Shown here: piece by piece, positions 1 to 8,987 of the stretch
Layout of the letters: every line of letters starts with the position of its first letter
Numbering within the stretch: position 1 is the stretch's first letter
Assembly (NCBI RefSeq): GCF_000243115.2
Contig: NZ_CP007035.1
Span: forward strand, 3,472,001-3,536,000
Origin: Niabella soli DSM 19437
GTDB lineage: Bacteria > Bacteroidota > Bacteroidia > Chitinophagales > Chitinophagaceae
Reading direction: 5' to 3'
DNA length: 64,000 nucleotides
Notes under the pieces: model-generated
The model's database searches: none
What the model was told of the DNA's origin: nothing
The model's input: only the letters and a program-made list of their open reading frames with translations
Program-made: the position numbers and the translations under genes

Positions 1-320
1 TGCACCATTTTGCTGTTGGCTGCCGCGCCGTGCCAGTGCACCACGTCTTCCGGAATATTGACCACCGTTCCTTTTTTTATCGGCTGGGCCGGTTTGTCTT
101 TTTCCTGGTAAAAACCGGAGCCTTCGGTTACGATCAATATTTGCCCCCGGGGATGCGTATGCCAATGGGTACGGGCTCCTGGTTCAAAGGTAACACTGCC
201 TATGGCAAAAGCATTGTTTTTGTCTTTTGAAATTAGCGGGGTCAAAAAAGCATTTCCCGTGAACCAATCAGCGGGTAAAGGATTTCCTTTTGGGAAAAGG
301 GTATTCGTAATTGTTTCCAT
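1..320 (-). CDS. Cupin-domain protein, 3' part cut by window edge
   Basis: The frame opens with ATG at 320 and runs leftward without a stop to base 1, giving 106 codons; the C-terminus lies outside the window. The metal-binding cupin motif is visible: HWHTHPRGQ, followed by a glutamate in VTEGSG and the second-box residues EDVVHWHG. Small stand-alone cupins of this form resemble the quercetin dioxygenase-like or carboxymuconolactone-decarboxylase-associated cupins that bind a divalent metal. No substrate can be assigned. It starts 11 bases after the stop codon of the aldo/keto reductase on the same strand, so the two are probably co-transcribed. Confidence 0.8.
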   Translation of the reverse strand, partial: METITNTLFPKGNPLPADWFTGNAFLTPLISKDKNNAFAIGSVTFEPGARTHWHTHPRGQILIVTEGSGFYQEKDKPAQPIKKGTVVNIPEDVVHWHGAAANSKMV

Positions 321-331
321 TAGTACTATTT

Positions 332-1315
<984 letters not shown>

Positions 1316-1564
1316 TCAAATTTTTAATATTGATGGGGCAAAGTTCATACAAAAGGTGCGTTCCTGCGTTATATAGATCACCGGATTTTTTACCAAAATT
1401 ACTGTTGAATAAAGGTCGCGCGTCTATTAATAGAATAGCGCGAAACCGGGAGTGCGGGAAAGCGGTTTTAACAGCCTTGTTTTAAGGGTTTACCATTTTA
1501 ATGGCAAGAAAAATTCTTTTTAGTCCAAAAGCGCTTAAAAAAATTACCCCCCTGGCTTTCACGG

Positions 1565-2971
1565 TTATTTCTTCTGTGGCGCCGTAACAAGGGTTGTATC
1601 TGTTTCCAGCGTGGGAACAATATAGCCACCGGAATCCAGCAGCACTTTGGGAAAAGCCTGTTTCAGTTGCGCCCAATTGTTTTTATTGACCGCTGTTTTA
1701 TACAAATAGAGCTCCCGCAGGGTTTTCAGTCCTTTTAATGATCCCAATCCCTGTTGAGTGATTTTTGTTCCCACCAGGTTCAATACCTGTAATTGCTTTA
1801 AGGTGCTTAGTTGCGCCATTCCCGCATCCGTAATTGCGGTATTGCTCAGAGACAGACGGGTAAGGTTGGCAAGCGCGGCTATTGTTTTCAGGCTTTCATC
1901 GGTAATATTACTGTTGTCCAGTTTTAGCCACACCACCTGTTTTTTTATCGGCTCCAGCAGCTTGACCAGCGTTGCGGCTTTTGCCGTTGCCGTCACAAAA
2001 TTAACGGACACATAATTTTTGTCGTTCGATACCGGAACCACGATCACACCATTGTCTGTTAACTGCTTAACAGCGCTTTCATCTGCTGCGGCCACATCGT
2101 CTTTGGGAACAGCTATATTAGCGGCTGCGCCCGACCCGTCGCTGCCTGATTGCAGTGCCGCCAAAACCGGTTTTATTTTATCGGTTTGCGGTAATTCTTT
2201 TACTTTTTTTGTAAAACTGTTGCCGGTGCTGACCCACCAGCTTAACACGGCTACTTCATTGGGTGTTAATTGTGGTTTTTCTTTGGGTGGCATATGGTCA
2301 TCGTCGCTCAACGGCAGCAGCAGCCGCTTTACCAGGGCGCTTTCATCCGGCTTACCGCTGGCAAGGATCTTACCATCTTTACCTCCTTTTAAAATATTGG
2401 GCTCTTTATCCAGGCGCAGCCTACCTTTTTGTTTAGTACTTCCATGACAGCTATAACATTTACGTTGCAGGATTGGCTGCACTACGGCTGTGTACAGGAC
2501 CGCTTCCTGTATATTGGGAATGGGTTTTAGGGGTTGGTTGGGATCTACACTGTTAAGACCTGCGGTAAGATAATCTGCCCCATGAGTCAATGACCCGCCC
2601 AGGTGACCGGTAACGGTTACGGCGCCAATAGTAAGGCCCGCCATGATATTCGAATACCGGGTCAGAAGAGAAAAACGGTAGCACCCGTAAAGTAACAGCG
2701 CTGCAATGGCCGTAACAATTCCGAGCCATTGGTGCCGGGTCACCAGCTCCTGATCATAATCGCCGCTTAAGGAAAGCAGATAGCCCGTCATACAGGAAGC
2801 AATGGCGGCCAGCATTCCCCAAAAGAGCATTACAGGTATGGCAGGCTCCAATGAGGGAAGCCGTTTGGCAAACAATTGAAACAAACAGGCGATCAGCAAT
2901 ATCCCGATCGGCAGGTGCACCAATACCGGATGAAATCTTCCCACAAAATCCACGAGTGTAAGTAGCGTCAT
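1565..2971 (-). CDS. DUF2231 membrane protein with c-type cytochrome and leucine-rich repeats
   Basis: 468 residues. The first ~140 residues form about four membrane helices of the DUF2231 type (HPVLVHLPIGILL near the start, GHLGGSLTHGADYL at the end). A single CXXCH haem site follows (Cys172, Cys175, His176, CYSCHG) with a downstream MPP motif typical of the planctomycete-type PSCyt1 cytochrome domain. The last ~120 residues are leucine-rich repeats (LTRLSLSNTAITDAGM, LQVLNLVGTKITQQG). It is the last gene of the four-gene operon and starts 6 bases after the isomerase stop. Such proteins are thought to sit in the inner membrane with the haem domain in the periplasm. The electron partner and substrate are unknown. 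Confidence 0.85.
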   Translation of the reverse strand: MTLLTLVDFVGRFHPVLVHLPIGILLIACLFQLFAKRLPSLEPAIPVMLFWGMLAAIASCMTGYLLSLSGDYDQELVTRHQWLGIVTAIAALLLYGCYRFSLLTRYSNIMAGLTIGAVTVTGHLGGSLTHGADYLTAGLNSVDPNQPLKPIPNIQEAVLYTAVVQPILQRKCYSCHGSTKQKGRLRLDKEPNILKGGKDGKILASGKPDESALVKRLLLPLSDDDHMPPKEKPQLTPNEVAVLSWWVSTGNSFTKKVKELPQTDKIKPVLAALQSGSDGSGAAANIAVPKDDVAAADESAVKQLTDNGVIVVPVSNDKNYVSVNFVTATAKAATLVKLLEPIKKQVVWLKLDNSNITDESLKTIAALANLTRLSLSNTAITDAGMAQLSTLKQLQVLNLVGTKITQQGLGSLKGLKTLRELYLYKTAVNKNNWAQLKQAFPKVLLDSGGYIVPTLETDTTLVTAPQKK

Positions 2972-2977
2972 AAACAG

Positions 2978-3913
2978 TTATTGGTACCGGCTTCTGAGGG
3001 TTTTCATCATGTGTACATTAATCGTCCATTGATCGGCCACCGGCTGCTGTGTATAAGGCAGGGTGGGCATATAAGTGGGCGGGCCAAATTCTGTGAGCAC
3101 CGTCATTACCTCTCCTTTTTTTCTTTTTCGCTCCGCGATCTTATCCCACCAGTCGAAATGTTGTTTTACAACGGATTCCCATTCCGGCGCGCGCGGATCA
3201 TTGACCTGTGGGCCTTCCGGATGGCCAACCCGGGCATGAAAATGTTCCGTGCGATCGATGGCCAGTGCCACAGTTTCCCGCTGATCACTCAACATGCTTT
3301 CGTGCACATTGCACCAATGGGAGATATCCAATGTTAACCTTAAGTCGGGCAGTTGCTCAATAAACTGCCGGGCGATATGTGCGGCAAACAGGATCCGTGA
3401 ACGATGGGTTTCGTGATAGATCTTTATGCCGGTGTCTTTTGAAAGCTGCTGGGAGTAGGTAATAAAGGCTTTATTCTGCTCAAAGCTGAAATGATCTTTT
3501 CCGGCGTGACAATTAATATAAACGGGCTTTTGAGAACGATTGGTGGCAGATGCCGTGGTTATTTTTTTAAAATGCTCCAGGTTGGTCTTCCAATCATCCC
3601 CCGCACTCTGGCATAAAAAGGCCACCTGCAGGGAATGTTTTTTCAGGGCGGCGAATAATTCCTGCTGTGCAGTTTCGGTTGCCGGCCATACTACTTCAGC
3701 GCCGTCATAACCATCCCGCTTTGCGGCTGCACAAAAAGCATCAATCGTTCCGTTATAACCCCAGTTGGTGGCCATCACCATCAACTGAAAGCCCGCCTGC
3801 GCCGGCGTTTTCAGGAACCCTGGTTTTGCTGCGGATTCCCCGTAAGGGAAAAATAATCCGGCCGCCGCAGCAGCAGATGAGGATTTTAAAAAGTTTCTTC
3901 GGTTATAGTTCAT
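2978..3913 (-). CDS. Tat-exported sugar phosphate isomerase/epimerase-like TIM barrel protein
   Basis: 311 residues with a twin-arginine signal (NRRNFLKSS at residues 4-12), so it is exported folded to the periplasm. The body resembles the xylose isomerase-like TIM barrel (AP endonuclease 2 superfamily): DGAEVVWP, CQSAGD, YINCHAGKDHFS, IYHETHRS, LTLDISHWCNVHE and HARVGHPEGPQV provide the scattered His, Asp and Glu residues that bind the metal in this fold. Relatives isomerise or epimerise sugars and cyclitols, and several act on keto-sugars. It lies between the DUF1501 gene and the DUF2231 cytochrome gene in a tight operon, so it probably processes a sugar oxidised or released by its neighbours. 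The reaction is not known. Confidence 0.85.
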   Translation of the reverse strand: MNYNRRNFLKSSSAAAAAGLFFPYGESAAKPGFLKTPAQAGFQLMVMATNWGYNGTIDAFCAAAKRDGYDGAEVVWPATETAQQELFAALKKHSLQVAFLCQSAGDDWKTNLEHFKKITTASATNRSQKPVYINCHAGKDHFSFEQNKAFITYSQQLSKDTGIKIYHETHRSRILFAAHIARQFIEQLPDLRLTLDISHWCNVHESMLSDQRETVALAIDRTEHFHARVGHPEGPQVNDPRAPEWESVVKQHFDWWDKIAERKRKKGEVMTVLTEFGPPTYMPTLPYTQQPVADQWTINVHMMKTLRSRYQ

Positions 3914-3950
3914 AATTTATAGATCGTTTGTTTCCAAATTCAGTTTTTCG

Positions 3951-4012
3951 CTCTCACAGATCCCACAGATTTGCACAGATTTTTTTAGTCCTTCTGTGAA
4001 AATCCGTAAGCT
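3951..4012. repeat. CACAGAT-type intergenic repeat, copy 1
   Basis: The spacer holds three ACAGAT units at a 10-base period, followed by TTCTGTGAAAATC, which can pair back with CACAGA to make a hairpin. A second copy with the same order of elements lies at 18863-18928. This copy runs exactly into the TAG stop of the DUF1501 gene (4011-4013 on the minus strand), so it forms the start of that gene's 3' region, between two genes of an operon. Confidence 0.7.
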
Positions 4013-5516
4013 ATGCAATAACCTCATTGATCACTTTTCCACCCACGTCGGTCAAACGAAAAGGCCGGCCCTGGTAAGGATAAGTAAACTGCTCGTGATC
4101 AAATCCCAACTGATTCAAAATGGTAGCCTGTATGTCGAACGCATCCACTTTTCCACTTACCGCGGTATAGCCGATCTCATCGGTTTCCCCATGTGTATAG
4201 CCTTTTTTAATGCCGCCGCCGGCCATCCAAATGGTAAAAGCGTCCGTGTGGTGGTCTCTTCCTTTAAAAGGGTTCTGCGCACCGTTGCGGTTTTCCATCA
4301 TGGGGGTGCGACCAAATTCTCCTGCCCATACCACCAGCGTTTCATCCAGCAACCCGCGTTGCTTCAGATCCAGCAGCAGTGCGGTTACCGGCTTATCCAC
4401 GCTCCGGTATTTGTTGAGCATCCCTATGTTTAATGCATTATTGGCGTTATCGCCATGCGCATCCCAGCCCCAATCGAACAACTGCACAAAGCGCACTCCT
4501 TTTTCCACTAATTTTCTTGCCAGCAGCACGTTGTTCGCAAAACAGGCTTTACCCGGTTTCGTTCCATACATATCGTGAATGTACTGCGGTTCGTCGTTAA
4601 TATTCATCACCTCCGGTGCGGTGATCTGCATGCGGTAGGCCATTTCATACTGGGAGATGCGGGAAAGTATTTCGGGATCGTTATACTCTTTGTACTCCTG
4701 CATATTGGCTTTATTAACTGCTTCAATAGAAGCCTTACGCAGGTCACGGCTCATGCCGTCCGGGTCTTTGATGAAGAGCACCGGGTCGCCCTCGCTCCGG
4801 CATTGCACCCCCTGATATACCGATGGCAGAAAGCCGCTGCCCCACACGCTTTTGCCGGCATCGGGGAAACTGCCGCCGCTGGTAAGCACTACAAAGCCGG
4901 GCAGGTTTTGATTTTCTGTTCCTAACCCATAAGTGACCCAGCTTCCCATGCTGGGGCGGCCCAGGCGCGGGCTACCGGTATGCACCAGCAACTGTGCGGG
5001 AGCGTGGTTGAATTGATCCGTACTCACAGCCTTTAAAAAACTTACCTCATCCACTACCGTGGAAAGATGCGGGAGGTTGTCGCTGACCCATGCTCCTGAT
5101 TGACCGTGTTGCGCAAATTTTGCCTGGGGCCCCAGCATTTTGGGCACGCCGGTAATAAAGGCAAATTGTTTCCCGGCCAGGAAGGACGGTGGACAATCCT
5201 GTCCGTCCATCTTTGTCAGTTCCGGTTTATAATCGAATAATTCCAACTGAGAAGGAGCTCCGGCCATATGTAAGAAAATGACGCTCTTTGCCCGGCCCGC
5301 AAAAGGCGGCGCTTTTGGTAACAACGGATGCGCAGGATCAAAGGCGATAGAATGAGCTGCCTTTTTTTTGCCACAACCGCCCAATAGTGATCCCATGGCC
5401 AATGCCCCCAACCCCATGGCGCTTTCTTTTAAAAAATGCCGGCGGGTATGGGATTGCATCACCATCAATTCGGCTTCTTTTACCAAACGCTGATCAATAA
5501 GGTCTTTTTTTGTCAT
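4011..5516 (-). CDS. Tat-exported DUF1501 (sulfatase-like) protein
   Basis: 501 residues with a twin-arginine signal (TRRHFLKES, arginines 25-26) followed by a hydrophobic stretch ending in GGCGKKK. The body matches DUF1501, a family related to alkaline phosphatase/sulfatase folds: FLHMAGAPSQLELFD near the start, VWAGEFGRTPMMENRNG and GRDHHTDAFTIWMAGGGIKKGYTHG towards the end. DUF1501 genes are regularly found beside DUF1549/DUF1553 cytochrome genes, as here, where it starts 108 bases after that gene. Its enzymatic activity has not been established to my knowledge. Export through Tat suggests a folded, possibly metal-bearing protein in the periplasm. Confidence 0.9.
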   Translation of the reverse strand: MTKKDLIDQRLVKEAELMVMQSHTRRHFLKESAMGLGALAMGSLLGGCGKKKAAHSIAFDPAHPLLPKAPPFAGRAKSVIFLHMAGAPSQLELFDYKPELTKMDGQDCPPSFLAGKQFAFITGVPKMLGPQAKFAQHGQSGAWVSDNLPHLSTVVDEVSFLKAVSTDQFNHAPAQLLVHTGSPRLGRPSMGSWVTYGLGTENQNLPGFVVLTSGGSFPDAGKSVWGSGFLPSVYQGVQCRSEGDPVLFIKDPDGMSRDLRKASIEAVNKANMQEYKEYNDPEILSRISQYEMAYRMQITAPEVMNINDEPQYIHDMYGTKPGKACFANNVLLARKLVEKGVRFVQLFDWGWDAHGDNANNALNIGMLNKYRSVDKPVTALLLDLKQRGLLDETLVVWAGEFGRTPMMENRNGAQNPFKGRDHHTDAFTIWMAGGGIKKGYTHGETDEIGYTAVSGKVDAFDIQATILNQLGFDHEQFTYPYQGRPFRLTDVGGKVINEVIA

Positions 5517-5541
5517 CTTGTAACAATTTTATTTCATTTTC

Positions 5542-5608
5542 ACCGCGATGACGCTATGCGAAGATATTTTCTGAACAGTCGTGTAAAATATCTTCGCGCC
5601 CTTGCGGT
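5542..5608. repeat. Long imperfect inverted repeat between operon genes
   Basis: A perfect 13-base pair of arms, GCGAAGATATTTT (5558-5570) and AAAATATCTTCGC (5585-5597), encloses a 14-base loop. It is flanked by a second, weaker complementary layer (ACCGC at 5542, GCGGT at 5604). It lies in the 108-base gap between the PSCyt1 protein gene and the DUF1501 gene and would be transcribed as a long hairpin. Neither arm is followed by a T run, so it is not a typical terminator. The form resembles dispersed palindromic repeats common in Bacteroidota genomes. Confidence 0.75.
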
Positions 5609-5624
5609 CAGATCGAAACGTGAC

Positions 5625-8366
5625 TCAGTTTTTCGTCACTACTTCATCCAGGTTCAGCATCGCATTGGCCACCACGATCATTGCAGCACCAGAAGGCGTT
5701 GTTTTTTCTTTTTGTCCACCCGCCATGGCGATCGCTTTTTGCGGACTTGAGGTAAAATCCTTTAATGCCTGCAGGTATAATCCTTCAAATACCTTTACTT
5801 CCCCGGCTTGCGCGGGCCGGTACAGGAGCAGTTGGTATCCTTTTTTAATTTGTGCTGCTGCATCATTGCCTCCTTCCTTCTCCATCCTGGCCGCCAGATG
5901 TCGTGCCATATCCAGATAAGCTGAATCGTTGAGGGTGGTCAGCGCCTGCAGCGGCGTGTTGGTACGCACGCGTTTTACAGTGCACAATACCCGTTGGGCA
6001 CCGTCGAAAGAGATCATCGAAGGATAGGGCGCCGTGCGTTTCCAGTAAGTGTACACTGCCCTGCGGTATTGATCTTCCCCCGCACTGCTCTGCCATCGTG
6101 CGGCGTTGTAGGGCGACAACCAGATGCCATCAGGCTGCCAGGGCATTACGCTGGGGCCGTACATTTTGCTGCTCATCAGGCCGCTGATGCACAGATCCTG
6201 GTCGCGTAATTGTTCGGCGCTCAAACGTAAGCGTGGCCCTCTTGCGTAAAATTTATTGGCCAGGTCCTTTTCTTTCAGCTCCGGGGTTAGCTTTGAACTT
6301 TGCCGGTAGGTGGCGCTTAGCACTATTTCTTTCAATACTTTTTTGATGCTCCAATTATCATCGTTCATAAACTTCCAGGAAAGATAATCCAATAGTTCCT
6401 GGTGGGTCGGAGGCATTCCCTGGGTGCCCATATCGTCAAGTGTTTCCACGATGCCCTCTCCAAAAAGCTGTTCCCACAGCCGGTTCACCATGGTTCGTGA
6501 TACCAATGGATTGCGCTTATCGGTAAGCCACAGGGCTAGCCCCATACGGTTTTTAGGCGCATTGGCCGGCATGGCGAAGCCCAGCGAACGGGGAACAGCG
6601 GGTGCTACTTCTTTCCCCAGCGTTAACCGGTTGCCCCTTTCAAATACATGTGTTTTACGGCGCATCCAGCCCGGATTTTCCATCATTACGGGGGTTGTGG
6701 TCACCGGCGCCGTTAAAAGATCCCAATACATTTTTTTATTGGCCGCATAAGCCGGTGTGCCTTTGCCGGGCAGATCCGGAATAAACCCAAACCAATCAAA
6801 CGTTCCTAATATATCTTCAGTTCCCGCGGGCAGGCCCGGGTTTTCATAGACAACATACACATCATGCACTCCTTGCTGCTCCTGTATTTCAGCGGCTTCC
6901 TTGTGCCATTTATCCTGCGGCTGTATGGCTACTGAGCCCAGTAAAGGGCCATCGGGTGTATCCATCCTGAAGTTTAACCGTCCTCCGGGTTTGTTGGAAT
7001 AAAAATTCCAGATGACCTGCCGCGCCCCGTCCAGGTTTACATTTCTCAGTCTTGCGTAGGAATGGTTGCGCATGCCCAGCGCCACATTTTTATTAATGAT
7101 GATCGCGTTTTTCAGGCTATCGGCCGTTGTGGCATACGCCACAGGCTCCCAGGTTTTGAGAAACTGGTACAATTGCTGCGTTTGTGCTTCATTGCCCTTT
7201 TCGCGGATCCATTGTATCAACCCGGTTAGCCGTAGCTTCATGGAATCATTGTATTCCCGCACCAGCGGGTATTCGGCGGGGATATCGTCGTCCATTGTAT
7301 TATTAAAGTAGGCCGCAAACTGGTAATACTCTTCATGCCGGAAGGGGTCATAAGGATGACTATGACATTGCACGCAGGAAAACGTGGTGCTCATGAGTGT
7401 TGACCAGGTGGTGTTTACCCGATCCAGCACGGCGGCAGTACGGAATTCCTCATTATCCGTTCCGCCCTCATCGTTGGTCATACTGTTGCGACTGAACGCG
7501 GTGGCAATATATTGCGCGTCGGTAGGATGGGGCAACAGGTCGCCGGCAATTTGTTCGGTGATAAAAACATTATAAGGTTTATCCGCATTGAATGCGTCGA
7601 TCAGCCAATCGCGGTAACGCCAGATGCCGCGTCCGCCGTCGGATTCATATCCCTTGGTATCGGCATAGCGCGCCAGATCCAGCCACATCGAAGTCCATTT
7701 TTCTCCAAAATGCCTGGAGGATAACAGGGAGTCCACCAGTTGTTCATAGGCCTTATCATCACCCGTTCTCAGGTATTGCTGCGCTATTGCATCGGAGGGA
7801 TACATGCCGATCAGGTCCAGGCTCACTCTTCTTAATAAAGTATATTTATCTGCGGGCGCTGCCGGTTTTAGTCCCTGCGCATCCAGCTTCTCATAAATAA
7901 ACTTATCGATATCATTCCGGATCCAGGGATTTTGTTCATCCGGTACCTCCGTTTTTTTAACCGGCAGGTAGGCCCAGTGATCGCCCCATTTTGCTCCTTG
8001 TTTGATCCACCGGCGCAGGATATCTATTTCGTCATCGCTTAGGGGCGCATGTTTATAGGGCATCCGCTCTTCAGGATCTTTCGCCGTCAGCCGGCGGATC
8101 ATTTCGCTATGATCCGGATCGCCCGGGATAATGGCGGGTTCGCCTGATTCGGTAGTTGCAAGCGCTTCTTCTCTGAACAGTAAACTAAATCCACCTTTGG
8201 CTTTTACCCCGCCATGGCAAATGATACATTTTTTATTAAGGATGGGTTTTACGTCTGCGCTAAAGTCTACTTTTTTTGAGCTGCTGGTAAAGCAGGCCAC
8301 GGCTCCTGTTGTTACCAATAGCGCCAACACCCAAATTATTTTCCGGTTATGAAAAGAATGAAGCAT
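5625..8366 (-). CDS. PSCyt1-DUF1549-DUF1553 haem protein
   Basis: 913 residues with an N-terminal hydrophobic segment (lipoprotein or signal anchor, GAVACF). A PSCyt1 haem site follows (Cys47, Cys50, His51, CIICHGG) together with the MPYKHAPLSDDE segment. The DUF1549 domain (about 150-350) carries a second haem-type site, CVQCHSHPYDPF. The C-terminal DUF1553 domain (about 600-870) includes GTQGMPPTHQELLDYL and RTNTPLQALTTLND. This architecture is abundant in planctomycetes and also occurs in Chitinophagaceae. It is the first gene of a four-gene minus-strand operon. The family is presumed to carry out redox chemistry on sugars at the cell surface or in the periplasm, but no reaction is proven. 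Confidence 0.92.
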   Translation of the reverse strand: MLHSFHNRKIIWVLALLVTTGAVACFTSSSKKVDFSADVKPILNKKCIICHGGVKAKGGFSLLFREEALATTESGEPAIIPGDPDHSEMIRRLTAKDPEERMPYKHAPLSDDEIDILRRWIKQGAKWGDHWAYLPVKKTEVPDEQNPWIRNDIDKFIYEKLDAQGLKPAAPADKYTLLRRVSLDLIGMYPSDAIAQQYLRTGDDKAYEQLVDSLLSSRHFGEKWTSMWLDLARYADTKGYESDGGRGIWRYRDWLIDAFNADKPYNVFITEQIAGDLLPHPTDAQYIATAFSRNSMTNDEGGTDNEEFRTAAVLDRVNTTWSTLMSTTFSCVQCHSHPYDPFRHEEYYQFAAYFNNTMDDDIPAEYPLVREYNDSMKLRLTGLIQWIREKGNEAQTQQLYQFLKTWEPVAYATTADSLKNAIIINKNVALGMRNHSYARLRNVNLDGARQVIWNFYSNKPGGRLNFRMDTPDGPLLGSVAIQPQDKWHKEAAEIQEQQGVHDVYVVYENPGLPAGTEDILGTFDWFGFIPDLPGKGTPAYAANKKMYWDLLTAPVTTTPVMMENPGWMRRKTHVFERGNRLTLGKEVAPAVPRSLGFAMPANAPKNRMGLALWLTDKRNPLVSRTMVNRLWEQLFGEGIVETLDDMGTQGMPPTHQELLDYLSWKFMNDDNWSIKKVLKEIVLSATYRQSSKLTPELKEKDLANKFYARGPRLRLSAEQLRDQDLCISGLMSSKMYGPSVMPWQPDGIWLSPYNAARWQSSAGEDQYRRAVYTYWKRTAPYPSMISFDGAQRVLCTVKRVRTNTPLQALTTLNDSAYLDMARHLAARMEKEGGNDAAAQIKKGYQLLLYRPAQAGEVKVFEGLYLQALKDFTSSPQKAIAMAGGQKEKTTPSGAAMIVVANAMLNLDEVVTKN

Positions 8367-8389
8367 CGTATTCAGGGATCTATCCCTTC

Positions 8390-8397
8390 CAAACTTA
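8390..8397 (-). promoter_or_regulatory. Putative -7 box of the PSCyt1/DUF1501 operon
   Basis: On the minus strand this reads TAAGTTTG, a match to the Bacteroidota -7 consensus TAnnTTTG, 24 bases before the ATG at 8366. A convincing -33 element is not visible. The match is short and could be chance, but the position is right for the first gene of the operon. Confidence 0.45.
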
Positions 8398-8551
8398 CTA
8401 AAGTTTATCGTTTAAATAAAGGAAATAGCGCCATTTGTTGGATGGCCCATTTGCCGCTTCCTTCAACCGGCAGAAAAAAATTTCAATTACCACATGAAAA
8501 ATAACCCATAAAAAAATCAATTTTTTGTTAAGAACCCCTAAATTTATGTAA

Positions 8552-8585
8552 GCTTTCAAATACGATGGTATTGAGGTTTGAAAGC
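8552..8585. promoter_or_regulatory. Inverted repeat, possible operator
   Basis: A perfect 9-base inverted repeat, GCTTTCAAA (8552-8560) and TTTGAAAGC (8577-8585), with a 16-base spacer. The geometry suits a dimeric regulator site or an RNA hairpin. It lies about 400 bases upstream of the SusC start and no T run follows. Confidence 0.4.
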
Positions 8586-8865
8586 CTTAGTTTATACATG
8601 AGAGGAGTAATGCTGTTACGGACGGCATTATAATGTGATGCAATTATTGTTTTATTAGCTTGTTATCCCTAGGTAAGGGCGGTTGTTTTTATTCAGTTTT
8701 AATAAAAATAAATATTTCCAGTTTATGCAACAAAACCGGTACAAACCAGCTATGGACCGTATCCCTTATTTAACGCCTCCATATTTCCCCTGAGGTTTCT
8801 TTTAATTCCGCTTCTTTCCAGCGGCCGCACATTTCTTCGAAATCCATCGGCAGATCTGGTGCTGG

Positions 8866-8891
8866 TAAAAAAACCTTCTATCCAGAAGGTT
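8866..8891 (-). terminator. Terminator-like hairpin reading leftward
   Basis: Arms AACCTTC (8872-8878) and GAAGGTT (8885-8891) pair perfectly around a 6-base loop. Read on the minus strand the stem is followed by seven T residues (A run at 8867-8873 on plus). It would end transcripts coming from the right towards the PSCyt1 operon. No minus-strand gene lies just upstream, so it would stop antisense transcripts or an unannotated small RNA. Confidence 0.5.
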
Positions 8892-8932
8892 GCCCGCAAA
8901 GGAACTCATTTTATTGAACCTACTAACGTATG

Positions 8933-8959
8933 ACACCAATTGATCTGGTGTTATTTTTT
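8933..8959 (+). terminator. Hairpin with T run just before SusC, possible attenuator
   Basis: Arms ACACCA (8933-8938) and TGGTGT (8946-8951) are followed by ATTTTTT, with the SusC ATG about 30 bases further on. The stem is short (6 base pairs). If transcription starts upstream it could attenuate susC expression. Confidence 0.35.
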
Positions 8960-8987
8960 ATTCCCTTATAAATTTTAAACGCTGAGT

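Larger units (their letters stand above)
8367..8987. other. 621-base divergent intergenic region with three dyads
   Basis: No coding region is supported here. The stretch separates the minus-strand PSCyt1 operon from the plus-strand SusC gene and carries an inverted repeat at 8552-8585, a leftward terminator-like hairpin at 8866-8891 and a rightward hairpin with T run at 8933-8959. No TAnnTTTG box for SusC was found. The length and the hairpins suggest a long susC leader, which is common for PUL transcripts. Confidence 0.6.

Noticed and set aside
8367-8987. tRNA or riboswitch in the leader of the first SusC gene
   Set aside because: No cloverleaf or known aptamer core could be read; only simple hairpins are present.
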